Shown piece by piece: positions 25,836 through 34,676 of a stretch of DNA of 34,676 bases. The stretch is taken from positions 1-34,676 of the forward strand of contig NZ_RCNR01000051.1 in the NCBI RefSeq assembly GCF_009725985.1, read 5' to 3'. Source of the DNA: Zobellia amurskyensis (GTDB taxonomy: Bacteria > Bacteroidota > Bacteroidia > Flavobacteriales > Flavobacteriaceae). The notes under the pieces are model-generated. The model made no database searches and was not told the DNA's origin. It saw only the letters and a list, made by a program, of their open reading frames with translations. Position 1 is the first letter of the stretch. Each line of letters starts with the position of its first letter. A program made the position numbers and the translations under genes.

Positions 25836-26747
25836 TTATATTTCTCTACTTCTTTTCACCTTCATTATGGGATTGGAAGTCTTTTTTCTCTTTTTTTCTA
25901 CTGCGCCTTTTCCGGCTTTTAAATACTCTTGATATCCTTTTCCCCTAAACTCATATACTGTTTTACTACTGGGGTGATAAAGTTCAATTGTACTCTCATT
26001 AATAACGTACAATTCAAAGTAATCATTGCTCGATGAACGGTACGCTAGTGTTAAAGTTTTGAGCGTTTCATCGTTTGGAATGTCATACACCGAGTAATCC
26101 CCTTCAAAATCCCACTGGAGGTTCACAAGAGGTGTCCCAACTTGATCAACAGACGACCTAAAGAAGGTAGGATTGAACTGTAAAAAGTTCTCATTATCGA
26201 ATTCGTTTAAGGCTCCTTCTAGACTTGTGTATGTTTTTTCCCAAGCATGGTACTCCTGCAAGAAGTAATTGATATTGTCATAAAACAACATATCATAATC
26301 AAAATTACTACCTTGGTAGCCTTTTAGATAGTATGATGTATCCGAACGGCCGTCATAAAGTTCTATGGTATTTCCGTTTACGGCAAATACATCCAAGAGC
26401 CACAGCCCATCAACATCATGATCAATTTCTACCGCTCCACGAATGGTACTGTAATAACCTACGTCAATTCCTAAGCCATTGCCCGTTCTACCAATACCAA
26501 CAATATTGTTATTAGCGTACATGGCACCTCTATCAAAAGAAACGGTAAAGGCGCGCTGCAAAAAAGGAACTTCGCCATTCCCTTTAGTAGCATTTATATC
26601 TACATACCAAAGGTCATATGATTGCAATACTTGGTTTGTGTTATAAACCGGTTCCTCTATAAATTCATCTTCTACAATAACCTCTGTATAACACGAGGTC
26701 ATTAAAAAGGCAGTAAAAATGGATATTAAAAGTAGCTTTGTCTTCAT
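25836..26747 (-). CDS. Flavobacterial two-repeat lipoprotein of unknown function
   Basis: The 303-aa product has a signal peptide with lipobox FLMTSC (C19). I recognise it as a lipoprotein conserved in Flavobacteriaceae that is sometimes misnamed nicotinic acid mononucleotide adenyltransferase; no nucleotidyltransferase motif (HxGH) is present. It contains two related beta-rich halves: NTIELYDGRSDTSYYLKGYQ near 126-145 and STIELYHPSSKTVYEFRGKG near 252-271. The C-terminal 25 residues are strongly basic (KKRKKTS, KVKRSR). The start is the ATG at 26745-26747, because a longer frame to 26801 puts 18 extra residues before the signal peptide. Function unknown; a surface- or periplasm-facing role is inferred. 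Confidence 0.85.
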   Translation of the reverse strand: MKTKLLLISIFTAFLMTSCYTEVIVEDEFIEEPVYNTNQVLQSYDLWYVDINATKGNGEVPFLQRAFTVSFDRGAMYANNNIVGIGRTGNGLGIDVGYYSTIRGAVEIDHDVDGLWLLDVFAVNGNTIELYDGRSDTSYYLKGYQGSNFDYDMLFYDNINYFLQEYHAWEKTYTSLEGALNEFDNENFLQFNPTFFRSSVDQVGTPLVNLQWDFEGDYSVYDIPNDETLKTLTLAYRSSSNDYFELYVINESTIELYHPSSKTVYEFRGKGYQEYLKAGKGAVEKKRKKTSNPIMKVKRSREI

Positions 26748-26846
26748 AATCTTGGTATTGTGATTCGTTGTACATAAAACAAGCACCATGCCATTATTCA
26801 CAAAACCCTATTAATCAATACTTAAGGTTTCAATTTTTAATTTCCC

Positions 26847-26854
26847 TAGCTTTG
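26847..26854 (+). promoter_or_regulatory. Putative -7 promoter element of gpsA
   Basis: TAGCTTTG matches TAnnTTTG on the plus strand, 67 bases before the gpsA ATG, with no clear -33 element. Confidence 0.4.
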
Positions 26855-26921
26855 TACTTATTGAAACACCAATACCTAAAACCACCATCCAAACAGTTAC
26901 TAAGCCATATTTTATAGAGCA

Positions 26922-27917
26922 ATGAATCAAAAATTTACAGTATTAGGCGGCGGAAGTTGGGCTACGGCCATTGTTAAGATGCTTTGTGTGAACCAAGAAA
27001 AAGTGGGTTGGTATATGCGCAATTCGGATGCCGTAGGTTTTATCAACATTCAAAAGCACAACCCCAACTATTTAACTTCGGTTACTTTTGACACCAATCA
27101 ATTGGAACTAACCGACGATATTAATAAAGCAGTTGACAATTCCGATATTTTAATATTTGCCATACCGTCTGCTTTTGTAGAAGGAGAATTGAAGAAAATA
27201 ACCAGCTCCCTAAAAGATAAAATCGTTTTTTCTGCGATAAAAGGAATTGTTCCTGAAACCGGATTGATAGTCGGGAAACATTTTCATGAAAAATATGGCA
27301 TTCCCTTTGAGAACATTGGGGTTATTACCGGCCCATGCCATGCGGAAGAAGTTGCCTTAGAACGTTTATCTTATTTGACCATTGCTTGTGCCGATACCGA
27401 GAAAGCAGAATATTTGGCCAAAAACCTGAGCAGTGATTACATTAAGACTAAAGTTACCAAAGACATTATTGGAACGGAGTATGCAGCCATGCTCAAGAAT
27501 ATTTATGCAATTGCAGCCGGTATTGCACACGGTTTGGGCTATGGCGATAATTTTCAGAGTGTGCTTATGAGTAATGCCATTCGTGAAATGAAACGCTATA
27601 CCAAACGTATTCATAAAATAGACCGTAACATTAATGAATCTGCCTATCTAGGCGATTTATTGGTTACCGGGTATTCTACATTTAGCCGTAACCGTATGTT
27701 TGGCAATATGATAGGAAAAGGGTATACCGTAAAAAGCGCACAAATGGAAATGCGCATGGTAGCCGAAGGATATTATGCTACTAAAAGCGCTTATGAGATA
27801 AAATCCAACTTTAAGAAGAAAGTAAAAGTACCTATAATAGATGCAGTTTATGCTGTTCTTTACGAAGATAAAAGCGCTAAAAAGGTGTTTAACGCCCTAA
27901 CAGACAAGTTAGACTAA
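26922..27917 (+). CDS. gpsA: Glycerol-3-phosphate dehydrogenase [NAD(P)+]
   Basis: This 331-aa soluble enzyme reduces dihydroxyacetone phosphate to sn-glycerol 3-phosphate, the first step of phospholipid backbone synthesis. Motifs are the Rossmann GGGSWATAI (9-17), AIPSAFVE, FSAIKGIVPETG with its conserved Lys, GPCHAEEVA, and the catalytic-domain GTEYAAMLKNIYAIAAGIA. Length is normal. It works in the direction opposite to GlpD, which is encoded convergently and separated by a shared terminator, so the two G3P enzymes are controlled from different promoters. Confidence 0.96.
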   Translation: MNQKFTVLGGGSWATAIVKMLCVNQEKVGWYMRNSDAVGFINIQKHNPNYLTSVTFDTNQLELTDDINKAVDNSDILIFAIPSAFVEGELKKITSSLKDKIVFSAIKGIVPETGLIVGKHFHEKYGIPFENIGVITGPCHAEEVALERLSYLTIACADTEKAEYLAKNLSSDYIKTKVTKDIIGTEYAAMLKNIYAIAAGIAHGLGYGDNFQSVLMSNAIREMKRYTKRIHKIDRNINESAYLGDLLVTGYSTFSRNRMFGNMIGKGYTVKSAQMEMRMVAEGYYATKSAYEIKSNFKKKVKVPIIDAVYAVLYEDKSAKKVFNALTDKLD

Positions 27918-27940
27918 GGTATAAAAATCAATTAGCACAA

Positions 27941-27981
27941 AAAAGGTCGGTCCGTTTCTTTGGGAAACAGACCGACCTTTT
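27941..27981. terminator. Bidirectional terminator between gpsA and glpD
   Basis: GGTCGGTC (27945-27952) pairs with GACCGACC (27970-27977), extended inside by GTTTC (27954-27958) and GAAAC (27964-27968). A runs before and T runs after the stem give T-rich exits on both strands, so it can end both convergent transcripts. Confidence 0.92.
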
Positions 27982-28013
27982 ACTCAACTTAACTTTATTT
28001 ACATCTTACCGCT

Positions 28014-29681
28014 CTATACTCTATCTAAAGTAAAGTTAGAATGATCATCCAGTTCTTTTAATAAAACTTCTCTCCACTCATAAATTTGATTATCATCTAC
28101 AGTATAAATCGATTTAAATTCTTCCAAGATAGGCTCCATTAAAGTTCTGATACTATCAATATCAAAATACAATCTACCGGTTCTTCTGATAAAGAAATCC
28201 ATTGGGTTTTGTACCATTTCATAATCGATACCAAAACGAAGCTCGGCCTTAGCCATGCGCACATATATATCGGCATCCTTTATACTGGCATAATTCTCAA
28301 GAATCATTTCTGTCTGTTTTCCGTAATTGGTTACCAAGAACCATGCATCATGCTTGGAAAACCCATCAGGTTTGATTCTACTATAAATTTCGGCAATGTA
28401 TTTTTCTACATGCTTGAATTTCTTGAAATCAACGTTACCGCACAAGAAAATCTTCTCGGTAAAACATTCCTTTAACTCCGTACCATCTTCCTCTTCCATC
28501 TTCTTGGCAATACGATCTACAACACGCTCTGCCATTTTTCGGTACCCGGTAAGTTTTCCACCAGCAATACTAATAAGACCCGTATCCGAAGTAAAAATCT
28601 CATCCTTTCGAGACAGTTCAGAAGCCGATTTTCCTTCTTCGTGAATTAACGGTCGTAAACCTGCCCATGAAGAAATAATATCGTCCATTTCTAAATTAAT
28701 ACTCGGAAACATATTGTTCACCGCGGAAATCAGATAAATAGCATCTGCCAAATCTGTGCGGACATTATCCTTATCCTTATTGAAATTGGTATCCGTTGTA
28801 CCTACGTAGGTGATTTTTCCGCGTGGAATAGCAAACATCATCCTACCATCCGGAACATCAAAATATACCGATTGTTTTATTGGTAATTTCTCTTTTGGGA
28901 ATACAAGGTGTACGCCTTTGGTCAGGTGCAACTGTTTTCCCTTTTTAGAATTATTGGTACTTCTAAGTTCATCTACCCATGGGCCAGCTGCGCTTATGAC
29001 GTATTTGGACTTGATACTGAACGTAGCACCGCTTACACCGTCTTTAACCTTAACACCGGCCACTTTATCATCTACATAAATAAAATCTTCTACAGATGCG
29101 TAATTTAAGGCCTGAGCTCCAAACAATAGGCTAGACTTAATGTTCTCAATAGTCAAACGCGCATCGTCCGTGCGGTACTCTGCATAATAACCAGCACCTT
29201 TTACTATTTTCTTAGGAAGTAAGGGCTCTAGTTTCATGGCCTCTTTCTTTTCGAGCATCTTACGTTTATCCTCTCCGGTAACTTGCGCCAGAATATCATA
29301 GACTTTCAACCCTATAGAGGTAAGCCATTTTCCATAAGAACCGTTTTCAATAAGCGGTAATAACATTTTTTCTGGCAGCACTAAATGGGGCGCCAGTTTA
29401 TGAACGATAGCTCGCTCCGACCCCACCTCTTTTACCAACCAAAAATCGAACTGTTTTAAATATCGTAACCCACCGTGAATTAACTTGGTAGACTTGCTAC
29501 TAGTACCGGATGCAAAATCGCCCTTTTCAACTAAAGCAACTTTTAGCCCCCTAGAAGCCGCATCAAGTGCAATACCACCACCTGTAATACCACCACCAAT
29601 AACAACTAAATCATAGGTGTCGTTAGTTAATTCTTGTATTGTTTTTGCTCTATCTAAATTAGAGAATCTTATATTTTTCAT
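28014..29681 (-). CDS. glpD: FAD-dependent glycerol-3-phosphate dehydrogenase
   Basis: This 555-aa membrane-associated flavoenzyme oxidises glycerol 3-phosphate to dihydroxyacetone phosphate and passes electrons to quinone. The N-terminal FAD site is VVIGGGITGGGIALDAASRG, followed by GDFASGTSSKSTKLIHGGLRYL, both diagnostic of GlpD. The SWAGLRPLIHEEGK and SIAGGKLTGYRKMAERV regions complete the DAO fold and a helical C-terminal domain follows. Its ATG is 39 bases after the glpK stop, so it is the second gene of a glpK-glpD operon for glycerol use. No glpF-like channel gene is in the window. Confidence 0.97.
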   Translation of the reverse strand: MKNIRFSNLDRAKTIQELTNDTYDLVVIGGGITGGGIALDAASRGLKVALVEKGDFASGTSSKSTKLIHGGLRYLKQFDFWLVKEVGSERAIVHKLAPHLVLPEKMLLPLIENGSYGKWLTSIGLKVYDILAQVTGEDKRKMLEKKEAMKLEPLLPKKIVKGAGYYAEYRTDDARLTIENIKSSLLFGAQALNYASVEDFIYVDDKVAGVKVKDGVSGATFSIKSKYVISAAGPWVDELRSTNNSKKGKQLHLTKGVHLVFPKEKLPIKQSVYFDVPDGRMMFAIPRGKITYVGTTDTNFNKDKDNVRTDLADAIYLISAVNNMFPSINLEMDDIISSWAGLRPLIHEEGKSASELSRKDEIFTSDTGLISIAGGKLTGYRKMAERVVDRIAKKMEEEDGTELKECFTEKIFLCGNVDFKKFKHVEKYIAEIYSRIKPDGFSKHDAWFLVTNYGKQTEMILENYASIKDADIYVRMAKAELRFGIDYEMVQNPMDFFIRRTGRLYFDIDSIRTLMEPILEEFKSIYTVDDNQIYEWREVLLKELDDHSNFTLDRV

Positions 29682-29720
29682 AGCTTTTTATGTCTTTCTA
29701 TGTGCCGTTTTGACAATCAA

Positions 29721-31304
<1,584 letters not shown>

Positions 31305-33650
31305 TTATTCAATGGATATGGTTACGACAACCTCATTGCCCGATGCGTCCAAAACCATTACTTTATGCCTGCCTTCTTCGGGTTTTATGGCCATTTCATG
31401 AAAGTTCTTGGTCTGCCCTACAAAGGTCTCATCTACATACCAATACACTTCGGTTTCCGGTTTGGCGTGTGCCACTTTTAAAATGAGCTCATTAGTTTTC
31501 CCATCAAAACCTTTTGTTAGGTTGATGCGACTTCCGTTTTTGGGGTATATAAATTCCATAGGAGCAACACTATTGGTATTACAGCCGTTACGGTAAGGTG
31601 GTAGTACTTTATACGTTGGATTTTTAGGCCGATAATAAAATTGCATTAACGGCGGCAGTACAAACCAAGATTCAGATTCGGCCGAAGCCAATTCGGCACA
31701 AGAAGAATTAACCCTAAACTGTTTTGCGCTATCCAAATACACCATCTGATGGAATTTACATTCCGTAACATAATTCTCCTTATTAGGTATGGATATAGTC
31801 TTAGCCGGACAAATCTCAGTTGCCAAATATCCACTTTGGCCACACACCTCAACATCTACAAACTCATCCCACGGTTTTTGGAACCATTCACTCCTAGGCA
31901 ATACATTAAAAACATCAAATAGTAGTGGTGCCGCAGAGGATACTCCCGTTACATTTGGTCTTCCTTCACCATCTGCGTTCCCAACCCAGATTCCGACTAC
32001 GTGGTCTACTGTTACTCCAATGGCCCATGCGTCTTTGTTCCCAAAACTGGTTCCGGTCTTCCAAGCAATTTCTTTACTGCTATCGAAGAACTGCCAAGAT
32101 TCATCGCCTTCCGGTCTATTTACTTCTTTCATCGCCTCAAAAGTGAGGTAAATGCTCCCCGCATCAAACACGGTTTTCTCCATCGATTTTTTTCCAAAAT
32201 CGACCGTCTGGTCTGTTTTCAGAACCAAATCCGTGAACTCGTTCGTAAAATATTCGCTAGAACTTTCGTTAAAATGGTTGAGCGTAGACGCCAAATTTGC
32301 ATATGTTTTACACAAGTCCCATAAGTTACTTTCAGCACCTCCCAAAATCAAGGTTAACCCATAGTGGTCTGCTGATTTATTTATACCTCCCAGCTTAAAA
32401 ACATCCAATTGATCTCTGAATTTTTCCAATCCGTATTGTTGCAACAAACGAACCGCTGGAATATTTAATGAACGCGCCAAGGCTTTTTTTGCTTCAACCG
32501 CACCGCTGTAGTTCTCATTAAAATTTTCGGGCGTATAGCCGGCTATCTGGGTAGGTACATCTGCCACAAGCATATCCGGCAATAATTCCCCTGCATCTAA
32601 CATGGCCGCATAGAGTATGGGTTTTATAACGCTGCCTGTACTTCTATTGGCCTGAACCATATCCACATCCTTTTGATGCTCTTTGGTCGTAACCGTATTG
32701 CCTACATAAGACAGTACTTCTCTCGTATGGACATCCAGCACCAAAACAGCGGCATTGTGTACTTGGTTTTGCTTAAGGTTCTGATGATGTTTTTGTACAA
32801 TAGCATTTACGTTACGTTGTAAATTTTCATCTATGGTAGTTTTGATGCGTTTTCCCTTATTTTCCTTAGCTAAGTACTGTACTAAATGTGGAGTGGCTTT
32901 TGGAAGCGGAAAGGGTTTCTCTGGAAGTGACTCCAACAAGGAAAGCTCATAGGTTGTTTGATCGATTATTTTCTTTTCAAAAAGCTTTTTTAACAGACGG
33001 TTACGCTTCTTAAGAAGTTTCGTCTGGTTCTTACCCGGATAAATTAGGCTTGGTGCATTGGGCAATACCGCCAATGTAGCAGATTCTGCCCACGACAATT
33101 GATAGGGTCGCAACCCAAAATAACGCCATGAGGCCACATCTATACCAACCACGTTCCCACCAAAGGGAGCGTGACTTGCGTAAAGTTTAAGAATATCTTC
33201 TTTGGATCTTTTTAACTCAAGCCGAGTAGCCCATATCAACTCCACAAATTTTTCAAAGTAAGAACGCTTTTTTCCATTTCTGGCCAAACGGATTACCTGT
33301 TGGGTAAGCGTACTACCGCCACGAACTGTTCTGCCTGCGGCTATGTTACTCCCAATAGCTTTGCTTATGGCCACGGGGTTGAAACCAGGGTGGCTGTAGA
33401 AATATGCATCTTCAAACTGAAGAATACAGGCTTCAAATTTGTACGGAACGCTATCCACTTCTGAAAATCGCCACTGGCCATCATCAGCAATCCTTGCGCC
33501 TAACAAAGTCCCTTGTTCGCTTTCTACAACCGTAGCCGTTGGGGAATCAAATAATTTTTTAGGAAGACAGAAATAATAGGCAATCAACACGATTGCCAAT
33601 ACAATCAGCTTCTTTGGATGTCTTCTACAAAATGTACCAATTCTTATCAT
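31305..33650 (-). CDS. pbpC: Penicillin-binding protein 1C
   Basis: This 781-aa bifunctional class A penicillin-binding protein builds and cross-links peptidoglycan. An N-terminal anchor helix (14-28) precedes the glycosyltransferase domain: catalytic FEDAYFYSHPG with E80, RGGSTLTQQVIRL (110-122), and the RSKEDILKLY box. The transpeptidase has SVIK (S340 nucleophile, K343), SLN (394-396) and KTG (531-533). A C-terminal BiPBP_C Ig-like domain follows (about 690-781). The usual alpha-2-macroglobulin partner gene is not adjacent here. Its ATG overlaps the stop of the ABM-domain gene in an ATGA, so translation is coupled. Confidence 0.96.
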   Translation of the reverse strand: MIRIGTFCRRHPKKLIVLAIVLIAYYFCLPKKLFDSPTATVVESEQGTLLGARIADDGQWRFSEVDSVPYKFEACILQFEDAYFYSHPGFNPVAISKAIGSNIAAGRTVRGGSTLTQQVIRLARNGKKRSYFEKFVELIWATRLELKRSKEDILKLYASHAPFGGNVVGIDVASWRYFGLRPYQLSWAESATLAVLPNAPSLIYPGKNQTKLLKKRNRLLKKLFEKKIIDQTTYELSLLESLPEKPFPLPKATPHLVQYLAKENKGKRIKTTIDENLQRNVNAIVQKHHQNLKQNQVHNAAVLVLDVHTREVLSYVGNTVTTKEHQKDVDMVQANRSTGSVIKPILYAAMLDAGELLPDMLVADVPTQIAGYTPENFNENYSGAVEAKKALARSLNIPAVRLLQQYGLEKFRDQLDVFKLGGINKSADHYGLTLILGGAESNLWDLCKTYANLASTLNHFNESSSEYFTNEFTDLVLKTDQTVDFGKKSMEKTVFDAGSIYLTFEAMKEVNRPEGDESWQFFDSSKEIAWKTGTSFGNKDAWAIGVTVDHVVGIWVGNADGEGRPNVTGVSSAAPLLFDVFNVLPRSEWFQKPWDEFVDVEVCGQSGYLATEICPAKTISIPNKENYVTECKFHQMVYLDSAKQFRVNSSCAELASAESESWFVLPPLMQFYYRPKNPTYKVLPPYRNGCNTNSVAPMEFIYPKNGSRINLTKGFDGKTNELILKVAHAKPETEVYWYVDETFVGQTKNFHEMAIKPEEGRHKVMVLDASGNEVVVTISIE

Positions 33651-33955
33651 TTTGTAAAATCATACTCTCGCTCTACCAAACAAATACGCACTTTATAATA
33701 TGCATACCAATCCTTGATTCCCTTTTGTTGGGCAAAGAGATGATCTGTATTAGCCTTCCAATTGGCAATAGCTTCCAAGCTTTCCCAATAACTCACTGTA
33801 ATTCCCAATTGCTCCCGAGCACTCTCTATACCCAAATAACCGGGCTGCACCTTTGCCAAATTTTCCATTTCCTCAGCCATATCACCATAACCACTAATCT
33901 CTTTATTCAGTAGAGAGGTGAAAATAACCGCGTAATAAGGTGGCTTGCCTTTCAT
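33647..33955 (-). CDS. Antibiotic-biosynthesis-monooxygenase (ABM) domain protein
   Basis: The 102-aa product is a small ferredoxin-like dimeric alpha+beta protein of the ABM/YgiN-like superfamily. It has the AEEMENLAKVQPGYLGIESAREQLGITVSYWESLEAIANW pattern of these domains, where the YWES segment forms the central strand. Members include heme-degrading and quinol monooxygenases, but many have no catalytic role; no heme or catalytic residue set is clear here. Its stop overlaps the pbpC start (ATGA), and a small conserved gene lies 22 bases upstream on the same strand. Confidence 0.88.
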   Translation of the reverse strand: MKGKPPYYAVIFTSLLNKEISGYGDMAEEMENLAKVQPGYLGIESAREQLGITVSYWESLEAIANWKANTDHLFAQQKGIKDWYAYYKVRICLVEREYDFTK

Positions 33956-33977
33956 TTATTAGGAAAAACTGATTAGA

Positions 33978-34331
33978 TTATATATACTCTCGCTCTACAA
34001 AATACCCCACAATGGCTTCTTTCATTAAAACCGATTGCTCACCGGCCTTTAAGGTTGGCAATTCTTCTTTAACTACGTAGTGGGGCCAGCCTTCTTCATC
34101 AAAAAATTCAAATTCATAATACCCGTAAGGCTCCAATAAACGACAAATAGCAATGTGCATTAAATCTAACTTGTCGTCTTTTTTATATTTTTTGTGGTAT
34201 TGTCCCAATTCTTGGATTCCTACCAAATATATAATTGCGTCTAGCTCCAAAGTATCGCCACTAGCAAATTGGGCAGATAGTTTTTGCACCAACGTGTTCC
34301 ATTTTTCTTTTAACTCTTCGTCTCTTGCCAT
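33978..34331 (-). CDS. Small conserved flavobacterial protein, function unknown
   Basis: The 117-aa product starts MARDEELKEKWNTLVQKLS and has a helical, charged make-up with a C-terminal segment rich in aromatic and acidic residues (YGYYEFEFFDEEGWPHY). I recognise the pattern as a conserved flavobacterial hypothetical protein but know no function. There are no membrane segments or signal peptide, so it should be cytosolic. The ATG at 34329-34331 is preferred over a TTG 42 bases upstream, which falls inside the TACCTTTG promoter element (34371-34378). It leads the operon with the ABM gene and pbpC. Confidence 0.8.
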   Translation of the reverse strand: MARDEELKEKWNTLVQKLSAQFASGDTLELDAIIYLVGIQELGQYHKKYKKDDKLDLMHIAICRLLEPYGYYEFEFFDEEGWPHYVVKEELPTLKAGEQSVLMKEAIVGYFVEREYI

Positions 34332-34370
34332 TAATCTCTTTGCGTTTTTCCGCCGATTGAATATAAGTAG

Positions 34371-34378
34371 CAAAGGTA
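34371..34378 (-). promoter_or_regulatory. Putative -7 promoter element of the pbpC operon
   Basis: Minus-strand TACCTTTG matches TAnnTTTG, 39 bases before the ATG at 34331. It overlaps the TTG that opens the longest frame and so decides the start. Confidence 0.45.
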
Positions 34379-34391
34379 CAAATCAAAATAC

Positions 34392-34399
34392 TACTTTTG
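34392..34399 (+). promoter_or_regulatory. Putative -7 promoter element of the CvpA-like gene
   Basis: TACTTTTG on the plus strand matches TAnnTTTG and ends 16 bases before the ATG at 34416. It is 13 bases from the divergent element of the pbpC operon, so the two promoters share a short region. Confidence 0.45.
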
Positions 34400-34415
34400 T
34401 GTAAAGACATTCGCC

Positions 34416-34676
34416 ATGAGCTTCTTGGATATTATTTTAGGATTACTGCTTTTATACGGACTTTGGAAAGGTTTAAAAAATGGACTTTTTGTGGAGCTCG
34501 CCTCTCTTGTTGCACTGATTGCAGGTATTTACGGCGCTATTCATTTTTCATACTACGCAGGAGACTACCTTTCCCAAAACATGGAATGGAACGAACGGTA
34601 TATTAATATTGCCGCATTCGTGATTACTTTTATCGTTATAGTTTTTGCCGTGCAATTAGCCGGAAGATTTTTAACC
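34416..34676 (+). CDS. CvpA-family membrane protein (5' part only)
   Basis: The first 87 residues of an inner-membrane protein are visible before the window ends. The start MSFLDIILGLLLLYGLWKGLKNGL, the second helix ELASLVALIAGIYGAI and a third hydrophobic stretch (about 65-82) fit the CvpA family, known in Escherichia coli for colicin V production and cell envelope traits. No function beyond that is inferred. It is divergent from the pbpC operon. Confidence 0.88.
   Translation, partial: MSFLDIILGLLLLYGLWKGLKNGLFVELASLVALIAGIYGAIHFSYYAGDYLSQNMEWNERYINIAAFVITFIVIVFAVQLAGRFLT

Noticed and set aside
25836-26801. Nicotinic acid mononucleotide adenyltransferase as the name for this lipoprotein
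   Set aside because: It has a lipoprotein signal and no HxGH or ISSTxxR nucleotidyltransferase motif; the name appears to be propagated misannotation.

Overview
The window looks like a stretch of core chromosome from a marine-type member of the Flavobacteriaceae (Bacteroidota), something like Zobellia, Maribacter or Arenibacter; the genus is a guess. The reasons are: AT-rich intergenic DNA without purine-rich Shine-Dalgarno sequences; repeated TAnnTTTG (-7) Bacteroidota promoter hexamers a few tens of bases upstream of starts; the ileS / TraR-DksA-like / lspA neighbourhood; a Bacteroidota-type isoleucyl-tRNA synthetase; a TonB-dependent receptor with an N-terminal carboxypeptidase-regulatory-like domain; and a lipoprotein I know only from flavobacteria. 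I saw no tRNA, rRNA, CRISPR array, transposase or phage gene. About 31 protein genes are called; two (patatin-like, CvpA) run off the ends.

Layout. 1-2176 (-): patatin-like phospholipase (cut by the window edge) behind uvrC. 2177-2603: a 427-bp divergent gap with a perfect 12-bp inverted repeat, a 14-bp palindrome and a possible 28-aa membrane peptide. 2604-3167 (+): 5-formyltetrahydrofolate cyclo-ligase. 3172-8329 (-): ileS, a TraR/DksA-like gene, a terminator, a secreted protein gene and lspA. 8519-8959 (+): a repetitive LEA-like lipoprotein, closed by a bidirectional terminator. 9036-14885 (-): recO with a TonB-dependent receptor one base downstream, gdhA, and a cystathionine gamma-synthase/lyase. 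14974-18020: small housekeeping and accessory genes on both strands (DUF3298 lipoprotein, DinB-like, ArsC/Spx-like, EamA transporter, acyl-CoA thioesterase).

18093-21084: a nitronate-monooxygenase-like flavoenzyme converging on a two-gene operon made of a UBP-type (ubiquitin-binding-like) zinc finger and a cyclic-nucleotide-binding/thioredoxin-reductase-like fusion whose redox CxxC is gone. This operon is the most unusual system in the window. 21195-23941 (+): YheT-like hydrolase, a cytochrome c lipoprotein and an isolated GH105 glycosidase. 23990-26747 (-): SulP anion transporter and a two-repeat flavobacterial lipoprotein. 26922-31202: glycerol 3-phosphate metabolism, with gpsA converging on the glpK-glpD operon across a shared terminator. 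31305-34331 (-): a small conserved gene, an ABM-domain gene and pbpC in one operon. 34416-end (+): a CvpA-like membrane protein, truncated.

The genes fall into functional units: DNA repair (uvrC, recO), translation and lipoprotein processing (ileS, lspA), nitrogen and sulfur amino-acid metabolism (gdhA, metB-like), glycerol/phospholipid precursor metabolism (glpK, glpD, gpsA) and envelope building (pbpC). Several start codons were moved downstream of the longest open frame, because the first possible codon was a TTG or GTG lying in a promoter or upstream of a conserved N-terminus.
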